A DNA stretch of 64,000 nt from NCBI RefSeq assembly GCF_014648895.1, contig NZ_BMRZ01000018.1:1-64000 (forward strand), read 5' to 3'. Shown one piece after another: positions 57,684-64,000 of this stretch. The stretch is from Streptomyces tanashiensis. GTDB lineage: Bacteria; Actinomycetota; Actinomycetes; Streptomycetales; Streptomycetaceae. Numbering within the stretch: the first letter of the stretch is position 1; each line of letters starts with the position of its first letter. The notes under the pieces are model-generated. The model was not told where the DNA came from and searched no databases. It saw nothing but the letters and a program-made list of their open reading frames with translations. The position numbers and the translations under genes are program-made.

Positions 57684-58448
57684 TCAGATCCGACGGTAGC
57701 GGGTGAAGAGGAAGCCGTCCTGCTCCAGCACGGAAGCCGGCCGGAAGCGTGTCGGGACGGCCACCGAGGGGCCTCCGGCGATCCGCTGGGCGCCACCCGC
57801 CGTCATCGTCGGCGAGACCGTCAGACACAGCTCGTCGAGGACCCCCGCCGCCACGAACTGGCCGAGCAGCCGGGGCCCGCCCTCGGTGAGCTGCCGGCGC
57901 AGCCCCCGCTCCGCGAGCACGGCCACCGCGCGGGCCGGGTCCACCCCGGCCCCGTCACCCGCGAACAGCACCTCGGCGCCCGCCGCCCGGGCGGCGGCGA
58001 CCCGCTCGGCGGGCGCGGCGGCCCCCGTGAGCACCAGGGTCGGCACCAGCGGCTCCGTGAAGAGCGGCAGCGAGAAGTCGAGGCTCAGGGAGGCGCTGAC
58101 CACGGCGATCACCGGCGCCGGGCCCTGTCCGGCCGCCGCCCGGCGGGCCGCGAAGGCCTCCCGCGCGCGTGCCGGGCGATAGCCCTCCAGGCGGACCGTT
58201 TCCGCGCCCACCACCACGACGTCGGCGATCCCGCGCAGGGTGCCGAAGATCCGCATGTCCGTCTCGGAGGAGAGGGGCTGCGAGCGGCCCTCGTGCTGCC
58301 CCGCCCCGTCGAGCGAGGAGACCATGTTGGCCCGCAGCCACGGGCCGTCGCCCTCCGGATACGCATAGGCGTCGGCGAGGGCGTCGAGCGACCACTCCCG
58401 GTCGGAGGCGAGGGCTGTCATGTCCGTCACAGGGAAGAGCTGGCGCAT
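57684..58448 (-). CDS. RibD C-terminal domain (pyrimidine reductase-like) protein
   Basis: A 254-residue protein of the RibD reductase/dihydrofolate-reductase-like fold. The N-terminal WLRANMVSSLDGAGQ, then DMRIFGTLRGIADVVVVGAETVR near 65, and LTEGGPRLLGQFVAAGVLDEL near 188 are the family motifs. No deaminase domain is present. Such stand-alone reductases act on riboflavin or similar pyrimidines, or on other NADPH substrates. It is divergent from zapE, with 36 bases between the starts. Confidence 0.9.
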   Translation of the reverse strand: MRQLFPVTDMTALASDREWSLDALADAYAYPEGDGPWLRANMVSSLDGAGQHEGRSQPLSSETDMRIFGTLRGIADVVVVGAETVRLEGYRPARAREAFAARRAAAGQGPAPVIAVVSASLSLDFSLPLFTEPLVPTLVLTGAAAPAERVAAARAAGAEVLFAGDGAGVDPARAVAVLAERGLRRQLTEGGPRLLGQFVAAGVLDELCLTVSPTMTAGGAQRIAGGPSVAVPTRFRPASVLEQDGFLFTRYRRI

Positions 58449-58484
58449 GATCGAAGTCTGACATGGCGCTTACAGTGGGGAACT

Positions 58485-59570
58485 GTGTCGACCCGTGCCC
58501 TCACCGAAGCGGCTTCTCCCGAAGCGGCCCCGCTCTCGCTCTGCTCCCGAGAGCCCCACGTCCCCGCCGACCGCCTCGTCGCGGAGATGGTGCCGCCGCC
58601 GCGCTTCGACTCCGTACGCTTCGACACGTATCTCCCCGACCCGAACCAGCCGAGCCAGACGGACGCCGTCAAGGCCCTGAGCTCCTTCGCCGAGGGCCTC
58701 GGCGGGGCGCACGCCTCCGGCGCCGGCAAGCGCCGCTGGTTCGCGAAGAAGCCGGCCGCCCCCAGCGGCCCGCGCGGGGTCTACCTGGACGGCGGGTACG
58801 GCGTCGGCAAGACCCACCTGCTCGCCTCGCTGTGGCACGCGACCCCCGCGGAGCCCGCGCTGAAAGCATTCGGCACCTTCGTCGAGCTGACCAACCTGGT
58901 CGGCGCGCTCGGCTTCCAGCAGACCGTGAAGACGCTGAGCGGACACCGTCTCCTCTGCATCGACGAATTCGAGCTCGACGACCCGGGCGACACCGTCCTC
59001 GTCTCCAGCCTCCTCGGCAAGCTCGTCGAGTCGGGCGTGGCCCTCGCGGCCACCTCGAACACGCTGCCGGGCAAGCTCGGCGAGGGCCGTTTCGCCGCCG
59101 CCGACTTCCTCCGCGAGATCCAGGGGCTCTCCGCCCACTTCCGGCCGCTGCGGATCGACGGCGAGGACTACCGCCACCGCGGTCTGCCCGAGGCCCCCTC
59201 CCCGTACTCCGACCAGGTGGTCACCGAGACCGCGTACGCGACGCCGGGCGCCTCCCTCGACGACTTCCCGCACCTGCTCGAACACCTGGCCAGGGTTCAC
59301 CCGAGCCGGTACGGCGCGCTCACCGACGACCTCACCGCGGTCTGCCTCACGGACGTCCAGCCGGTCCCGGACCAGTCGACGGCCCTGCGACTGGTCGTCC
59401 TCGCCGACCGCCTCTACGACCGCGAGATACCCGTGCTCGCCTCCGGTCTCCCCTTCGACAGGCTGTTCAGCGACGAGATGCTGAACGGCGGATACCGCAA
59501 GAAGTACTTCCGGGCGATCTCCCGCCTCACCGCCCTCGCCCGCGACGCGAAGGGGCTCGTGGCGCAGTAG
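58485..59570 (+). CDS. zapE: AFG1-like ATPase, cell division protein ZapE
   Basis: A 361-residue P-loop ATPase. Walker A is DGGYGVGKTHLLASLWH near residue 106, Walker B is RLLCIDEFELDDPGDT near 165, and arginine-finger-like ATSNTLPGKL follows. The length is normal. GTG 58485 has only GGGG nearby, and TACAGT 8 bases upstream may be a -10 box, so the mRNA may be nearly leaderless. ZapE proteins destabilise FtsZ rings in gammaproteobacteria and occur in actinobacteria with unclear roles. It precedes an OsmC gene by 34 bases. Confidence 0.9.
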   Translation: MSTRALTEAASPEAAPLSLCSREPHVPADRLVAEMVPPPRFDSVRFDTYLPDPNQPSQTDAVKALSSFAEGLGGAHASGAGKRRWFAKKPAAPSGPRGVYLDGGYGVGKTHLLASLWHATPAEPALKAFGTFVELTNLVGALGFQQTVKTLSGHRLLCIDEFELDDPGDTVLVSSLLGKLVESGVALAATSNTLPGKLGEGRFAAADFLREIQGLSAHFRPLRIDGEDYRHRGLPEAPSPYSDQVVTETAYATPGASLDDFPHLLEHLARVHPSRYGALTDDLTAVCLTDVQPVPDQSTALRLVVLADRLYDREIPVLASGLPFDRLFSDEMLNGGYRKKYFRAISRLTALARDAKGLVAQ

Positions 59571-59604
59571 CTTGGGGGCCGTACCCGATCGAAAGGGATC
59601 CACC

Positions 59605-60030
59605 ATGGCCACCGTGCGTCACGCCCACACCGTCTGGCAGGGCGACCTCCTCAAGGGCTCCGGCGTCGTCACCCTCGATTCCTCCGGCCTCGGCTCGTAC
59701 GACGTCTCCTGGCCCGCCCGTTCGGAGGAGCCCAACGGCAAGACGAGCCCCGAGGAGCTCATCGCCGCCGCGCACTCCTCCTGCTTCTCCATGGCCTTCT
59801 CGAACGGTCTGGCCAAGGACGGTCACCCGCCGACCCGCCTGGAGACCAAGGCGGACGTCACCTTCCAGCCGGGCGAGGGCATCACGGGCATCCACCTCAC
59901 CGTGACCGGCGAGGTCCCCGGCCTGGACGGAGCGCGGTTCCAGGAGCTCGCCGAGGACGCGAAGAAGAACTGCCCGGTCAGCCAGGCGCTCACGGGCACG
60001 ACCATCACCCTCACCGCCGAGCTGGGCTGA
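59605..60030 (+). CDS. OsmC-family peroxiredoxin
   Basis: A 141-residue protein of the OsmC/Ohr group that reduces organic hydroperoxides. The two catalytic cysteines are in AAAHSSCFSMAFS near residue 59 and AKKNCPVSQAL near 125. TSPEELIAAAHS is the family signature. AAAGGGA precedes ATG 59605. The lack of an adjacent MarR regulator and the sequence TSPEEL favour OsmC over Ohr. It follows zapE and may be cotranscribed. Confidence 0.93.
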   Translation: MATVRHAHTVWQGDLLKGSGVVTLDSSGLGSYDVSWPARSEEPNGKTSPEELIAAAHSSCFSMAFSNGLAKDGHPPTRLETKADVTFQPGEGITGIHLTVTGEVPGLDGARFQELAEDAKKNCPVSQALTGTTITLTAELG

Positions 60031-60163
60031 CGCCGGATCATCTCTCGCGCCACATGAGGCCGTTGCGGCCCGCATGGTTCACCCGTCACCACCTTGCGTG
60101 ATACACACATGCGGGTCACACGTCACATCACACCTGTCCGCCAACAGGAAAGTGGTTTGCCTC

Positions 60164-61525
60164 ATGTCCGCGACACGACGTCAGATCCTGTCCCGCACCG
60201 GCGCCACGGCCGCCGGAATCGCCTTCACGGGCGCCCTCCCGGAACTCTTCGCCGGTAGTGCGAGTGCCGCACCCCGGACGGGCGGCTACGGCCCCCTCGT
60301 CCCCGACCCGGACGGTCTCCTCGACCTCCCGGCCGGCTTCCGCTACAAGGTGCTCTCCCGGCAGGGCGACCCGCTCCGCTCCGGCGAGGGCCCCGTCCCC
60401 AGCAACCACGACGGCATGGGCGCCTTCGCCGGGCGCCGCGGCCGAGTGCACCTCGTCCGCAACCACGAGAACCGGGTCACCGGCAAGATCGCCGTCCCCA
60501 CCGTCCCCGGTCTCACCTACGACCCGGCCGGCAAGGGCGGCTGCACGGTCCTCGAACTCGACGGCCGCAACAACGTCCTCGGCGAGCGGGTCGCCATCGC
60601 CGGGACCGCCGTCAACTGCGCGGGCGGCCCCACGCCGTGGAACACCTGGCTGACCTGCGAGGAGACCGAGGACCGGGCCGGCACCAACGGCTACACCAAG
60701 GACCACGGCTTCATCTTCGAGGTCGACGGCGCCGACCCGCACCGCACCGGAGCCGTCCCGCTCACCGCGATGGGCCGCTTCCAGCACGAGGCGATCGCCG
60801 TCGACCCGAAGAGCGGGATCGTGTACGAGACGGAGGACGCCTTCGAACGGCCCTTCGGTCTCTTCTACCGCTTCCTGCCGCACAGGCCGCTCGGCGGCAC
60901 CGGCTCGCTGCGCGCGGGCGGCACCCTGGAGGCCATGCGGGTGCCCGGCGTGCCCGACCTCTCCGTCGTCCAGGAGACCGGCGCCCGTTTCGACGGCATC
61001 GAATGGGTGCCCGTCCCGGACCCGGCGGCGACCTCGACCCCCATCCGCCACCAGGACTTCGGGCCGAAGGGCATCACACACGCCCAGAAGCTGGAGGGCT
61101 GTTACTGGGGCGGGCGGGCCGTCTACTTCGTGTCCTCCTTCGCGCGGGCCAAGGACGGCTCGGCGGCCACGCACTTCGGCCAGGTGTGGAAGTACGAGCC
61201 GCACCGGCGCCGGCTCACCCTCGTCGTCGTCTTCGGCCCGAGCACCGACGTCCAGCTGCCCGGCGAGTCCCCGGACAACATCTGCCTGGCGCCGACCGGA
61301 GGTCTCATGGTCTGCGAGGACGGCGAGGGGGCGCAGCACGTCTTCGGGGTGAGCGCGACGGGCGAGGTGTACGCGGTCGCCCGGGGCGCTCAGAACATCG
61401 GCACGCCGGAGGCCCCGGAGTGGGGCGAGTTCGCGGGCGTCACCTTCTCCCCGGACCGGAGCACGATGTACGTGAACTGCTACACGCCCGGCACGACGTT
61501 CGCGGTGACGGGCCCGTGGTGCTGA
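60164..61525 (+). CDS. PhoX-family (DUF839) Tat-exported phosphatase
   Basis: A 453-residue protein with a Tat signal (TRRQILSRTGATAAGIAFTG). The mature enzyme has PhoX/DUF839 features: DLPAGFRYKVLSR, VPSNHDGMGAF, LVRNHENR, a metal-binding WNTWLTCEETED near residue 162, FQHEAIAVDP and SPDNICLAP. The family uses calcium and iron to release phosphate from organic esters outside the cell. ATG 60164 is selected for the Tat motif. GTTCACC at 60077-60083 is one half of a typical PHO box, though I could not find a good second unit. PPK2 follows. Confidence 0.9.
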   Translation: MSATRRQILSRTGATAAGIAFTGALPELFAGSASAAPRTGGYGPLVPDPDGLLDLPAGFRYKVLSRQGDPLRSGEGPVPSNHDGMGAFAGRRGRVHLVRNHENRVTGKIAVPTVPGLTYDPAGKGGCTVLELDGRNNVLGERVAIAGTAVNCAGGPTPWNTWLTCEETEDRAGTNGYTKDHGFIFEVDGADPHRTGAVPLTAMGRFQHEAIAVDPKSGIVYETEDAFERPFGLFYRFLPHRPLGGTGSLRAGGTLEAMRVPGVPDLSVVQETGARFDGIEWVPVPDPAATSTPIRHQDFGPKGITHAQKLEGCYWGGRAVYFVSSFARAKDGSAATHFGQVWKYEPHRRRLTLVVVFGPSTDVQLPGESPDNICLAPTGGLMVCEDGEGAQHVFGVSATGEVYAVARGAQNIGTPEAPEWGEFAGVTFSPDRSTMYVNCYTPGTTFAVTGPWC

Positions 61526-61603
61526 GCTGAGCCGACCGGGTGCGGGTGACCGCTTTCCGTCGCAGGATCGGGGGAGGACGACCGGCGGCGGAAGGGGCCC
61601 GAG

Positions 61604-62503
61604 GTGGCGAAGAAGGACGGCGGGAAGAGGAAGCGGAAGGCTCCGGAGTCCGCACCGGCTCCGGAGCCCTCCCTGCGTGACGTCCTGCGGATCCCCGAGG
61701 GCGAGCGGATCGACCTGGCCGCGTACGACGCCCGGGCGACCCCGGCCGGTCCCGCCGACAAGGCGGCGGGGCTCGCCGCCACCGCCGCCCTCGGGCCGCG
61801 CCTCGCCGAACTCCAGGAACGTCTGTACGCGTCGAGCACCGGCGGCGACCGGCGGCGGCTGCTCCTCGTCCTCCAGGGCATGGACACCAGCGGCAAGGGC
61901 GGCACGGTCAAACACGTCATCGGGCTCTTCAACCCGTCCGGCTGCCGCATCCGCGCCTTCAAGTCGCCGACCCAGGAGGAGCGGAACCATCCCTTCCTCT
62001 GGCGGATCATGAGGGCGCTCCCCCAGCCGGGCGAGATCGGCATCTTCGACCGCTCGCACTACGAGGACGTCCTCATCGCCCGCGTCCGCGACCTGGTCCC
62101 GCGCCGCCAGGTCGGCCGCCGCTACGGCCAGATCAACCGCTTCGAGAAGTCCCTCGCGGAGGACGGGGTGACCGTGGTCAAGGTCTTCCTCCACCTCTCG
62201 TACGAGGAGCAGCGCGCCCGGCTCCTGGAGCGCCTGGACAACCCCGACAAGCACTGGAAGTTCAACGAGGGCGACATCGAGGAGCGGACGCTGTGGCCGG
62301 CGTACCGGCAGGCGTACGAGATCGCCCTCGAACGCTGCACGACGGACGAGGCCCCGTGGTACCTGGTCCCGGCGGACCGCAAGTGGTACCGCAACTGGGC
62401 GATCAGCAGGCTCCTGCTCGAACACCTGGAGGCCCTGGACCCGAAGTACCCGCCGGGAGACTTCGACGTGGCGGAGTGCCGGGCCCGGCTCCTGGCCACG
62501 TGA
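61604..62503 (+). CDS. ppk2: polyphosphate kinase 2 family protein
   Basis: A 299-residue kinase using polyphosphate to phosphorylate nucleotides. The Walker A is LQGMDTSGKGGTVKHVIG near residue 91, FKSPTQEERNHPFLWRI follows, and the lid and Walker B appear in FDRSHYEDVLIARV near 147. The C-terminal FNEGDIEERTLWPAY and VPADRKWYRNWAIS are characteristic. An N-terminal Lys/Arg-rich tail of about 25 residues precedes it. GTG 61604 has AAGGGG seven bases upstream. The GDP or ADP class cannot be told. It follows the PhoX gene by 78 bases; together they suggest phosphate management. Confidence 0.94.
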   Translation: MAKKDGGKRKRKAPESAPAPEPSLRDVLRIPEGERIDLAAYDARATPAGPADKAAGLAATAALGPRLAELQERLYASSTGGDRRRLLLVLQGMDTSGKGGTVKHVIGLFNPSGCRIRAFKSPTQEERNHPFLWRIMRALPQPGEIGIFDRSHYEDVLIARVRDLVPRRQVGRRYGQINRFEKSLAEDGVTVVKVFLHLSYEEQRARLLERLDNPDKHWKFNEGDIEERTLWPAYRQAYEIALERCTTDEAPWYLVPADRKWYRNWAISRLLLEHLEALDPKYPPGDFDVAECRARLLAT

Positions 62504-62629
62504 GACGCGCCGGCGGGTGACCGCCCTGATCGTTCTCGTCGCGATGGTGCGTCAGCTCCGTGCGTGGACTCGGGCGCTGCTGCTGTCGAGTCGCGAGCGT
62601 TCATCACTTTGATCGGTTAACTTCCGAGC

Positions 62630-63511
62630 GTGAACACTTCTGTACGAAAAATGACGGCGCTCGGTCTCCTGGGCGCCGCCCTCGTCGGCTGCGGCACCGG
62701 CGCGGCCGACACCCCGGCGCCGAAGGCGAAGGCCACCGTCGCGGAGAGCGCCTCGCCCCGGGCCAGCGCGGCCGCCCCCGGCCCGAAGCCCGCGCGCGTC
62801 CCCGCCGCCCCGCCCACCATGGCGCCCGGGCCCGGCGGCCTCACCCCCGTCTACACGCGCCGGGCCAAGGGCACCGAGAAGGTCGTCGCGCTCACGTTCG
62901 ACGCCGACATGACGGCCGATCAGGGCCCCCGGGCCGCGCGCGGCGAGCACTTCGACAACCCCGAACTGATCGCGACCCTGCGCCGGCTCAAGGTGGACGC
63001 GACCGTCTTCATGACCGGCCGCTGGGCCGAGGAGTACCCGGACCAGGCCAGGTCCATCGGCGGCGACCCGCGCTTCGAGATCGCCAACCACTCCTACAGC
63101 CACTACGCCTTCGCGTCCCCCTGCTACGGCCTGCCGACGGTCGCCGGGCCCGACATGGCCTCCGACGTGCAGCGCGCCTTCGACGCCTTCCGGGACGCCG
63201 GGGCCGTCAACGTCGTCCCGTACTTCCGCTTCCCCGGCGGCTGCTACGACGACGCGGCCCTGCGCGCCCTCGCCCCCGCCGGGGTCACCGCGGTCCAGTG
63301 GGACGTGGTCAGCGGGGACGCCTTCGCGAAGGACGCGGACGCCGTCGCCGAGCAGGTCCTCGACGGCGTGAAGCCCGGTTCGCTCGTCGTCATGCACTGC
63401 ACGCGCAGCGCGGCCCCCGTGACGGAGCGGGCGATCCGCCGGATCGTCCCGGAGCTCCGCGCCCGCGGCTACCGCTTCGTGAAGGTCTCGGAACTCATGA
63501 GCGCCCGCTGA
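62630..63511 (+). CDS. polysaccharide deacetylase lipoprotein (NodB domain)
   Basis: A 293-residue lipoprotein. The signal peptide ends with lipobox LVGC (Cys near 21), then a Pro/Ala-rich linker. The NodB domain begins VVALTFDADMTADQG near residue 85, giving the catalytic Asp; the zinc site is ANHSYSHYAF near 153 (HSxxH), and the second half has FRFPGGCYDD. The second Asp of TFDDG is Ala. It would deacetylate peptidoglycan or chitin-like sugar polymers at the cell surface. GTG 62630 lacks a ribosome site, so leaderless translation is possible; 126 bases of gap upstream hold no gene. Confidence 0.9.
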   Translation: MNTSVRKMTALGLLGAALVGCGTGAADTPAPKAKATVAESASPRASAAAPGPKPARVPAAPPTMAPGPGGLTPVYTRRAKGTEKVVALTFDADMTADQGPRAARGEHFDNPELIATLRRLKVDATVFMTGRWAEEYPDQARSIGGDPRFEIANHSYSHYAFASPCYGLPTVAGPDMASDVQRAFDAFRDAGAVNVVPYFRFPGGCYDDAALRALAPAGVTAVQWDVVSGDAFAKDADAVAEQVLDGVKPGSLVVMHCTRSAAPVTERAIRRIVPELRARGYRFVKVSELMSAR

Positions 63512-63523
63512 CCCGGCCCGGCC

Positions 63524-64000
63524 TCACTCCAGGCGCGCCGTCGCCCGGCACGCGAGGGCCGACGCCGCCGCGGCGAGGAGCAGCGCGCCGCCGCAGGCGA
63601 GCCAGGGCGGGTCGGCGGTCGCCGTCCGGGCCCCGGTGACCAGGGCGGTCATCGCGTGTTTCGCCGGGGAGCCGGTGGTCACCAGCGCCAGGAGCGAACC
63701 GAGCACGAGGGCGGCGAGGGACCAGCCGGGGGCCCGGAGGAACGGGCGCGCGGTCAGCGCGCCGACGGCCGCTCCCGTCAGCGCGCAGGCCAGGGCCGCG
63801 AGCAGCCCGGCGGTCGCGGCGGCGAGCGCGGTGACCCCGCGCCGGTCGGCGATCGCCGTCACCGCGAGGACGGCGACCGTGCCGACGAGGACCGGCCAGG
63901 CGGCGCCGGTCAGGAGCGCCGCGAGATGCGCGCGGCCCCGGCCAGCCGCCGCCGCGACCACGCTCCGGGCGGCGGGCGGCTCCTGGGTGAGGCAGATCCG
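63524..64000 (-). CDS. membrane protein, probably ABC-type permease, cut by the right edge
   Basis: The frame is open to the window edge. From a GTG at 63961 it encodes 145 residues, but upstream codons (RICLTQEPPAARS) remain open, so the true start is probably outside. Hydrophobic spans of 18-22 residues lie in PVLVGTVAVLAVTAIA, TAGLLAALACALTGAAVGAL, SLAALVLGSLLALVT and LLLAAAASALACRA. No soluble domain is present. Membership in an ABC exporter permease is a guess from the pattern. It ends 12 bases after the deacetylase stop (convergent). Confidence 0.6.
   Translation of the reverse strand, partial: RICLTQEPPAARSVVAAAAGRGRAHLAALLTGAAWPVLVGTVAVLAVTAIADRRGVTALAAATAGLLAALACALTGAAVGALTARPFLRAPGWSLAALVLGSLLALVTTGSPAKHAMTALVTGARTATADPPWLACGGALLLAAAASALACRATARLE

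Noticed and set aside
58427..58729. Minus-strand frame covering the start of zapE
   Set aside because: It is antisense to zapE, lacks any recognisable motif, and the zapE frame has clear Walker A and B motifs.

Overview
The window is a GC-rich chromosomal segment of a Streptomyces species or close relative. The evidence is the very high GC content with G/C-ending codons, frequent GTG starts, GTGA/ATGA overlaps inside operons, Tat and lipoprotein exports, cysD/cysN/cysC sulfate activation, GlgX/TreY/TreZ, and a single TTA codon that I could find in any gene. No rRNA, tRNA, CRISPR array, transposase or integrase was seen.

Left edge (1-7.6 kb). The first genes look like the border of an aromatic (type II) polyketide cluster continuing to the left: an acyl carrier protein, a Sfp-type phosphopantetheinyl transferase and the N-terminus of an acyl-CoA carboxylase beta subunit, all leftward, behind a promoter with 11-bp-periodic heptamers like those bound by SARP activators. 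Beside it are a TTA-containing zinc-finger/HTH protein, a TetR repressor divergent from an oxidoreductase-MFS exporter-FrnE operon, and an orphan OmpR-type response regulator with altered receiver residues.

Sulfur block (8.5-18 kb). This is an assimilatory sulfate operon: short RRHVDL-type leader peptide, attenuator-like hairpin, sulfite reductase, zinc-ribbon microprotein, cysH, cysC, cysD, cysN, another small ORF, a sulfonate-type ABC transporter and a sirohydrochlorin chelatase. Together they import a sulfur source, activate and reduce sulfate, and supply siroheme.

Middle (18-46 kb). Thiol-linked and hypothetical genes are followed by a three-gene sugar ABC importer, a small-molecule kinase homologue, an epoxide-hydrolase-like enzyme, an exonuclease and a HEPN-type protein. 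A copper amine oxidase appears to be split over two genes. Next come the glycogen/trehalose genes glgX, treY and treZ, with an MFS exporter, a degenerate-looking P450, an FHA protein and a GNAT interspersed. M24 peptidase, LysR, TPR, amidotransferase-like and kinase genes follow.

Right part (46-64 kb). This holds a glyoxalase-fold protein, a second EF-G, a DUF4232 lipoprotein, an AraC regulator divergent from an NmrA-like reductase, and two tandem proteins sharing a phage-tail-like C-terminal domain (one Tat-exported, one fused to a beta-propeller). After these come an SDR, msrB, murC, a RibD-like reductase, zapE, OsmC, a PhoX-family phosphatase, PPK2, a polysaccharide deacetylase and a membrane protein cut by the window edge. 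Functional names come from recognised motifs and family memory; no database search was run.
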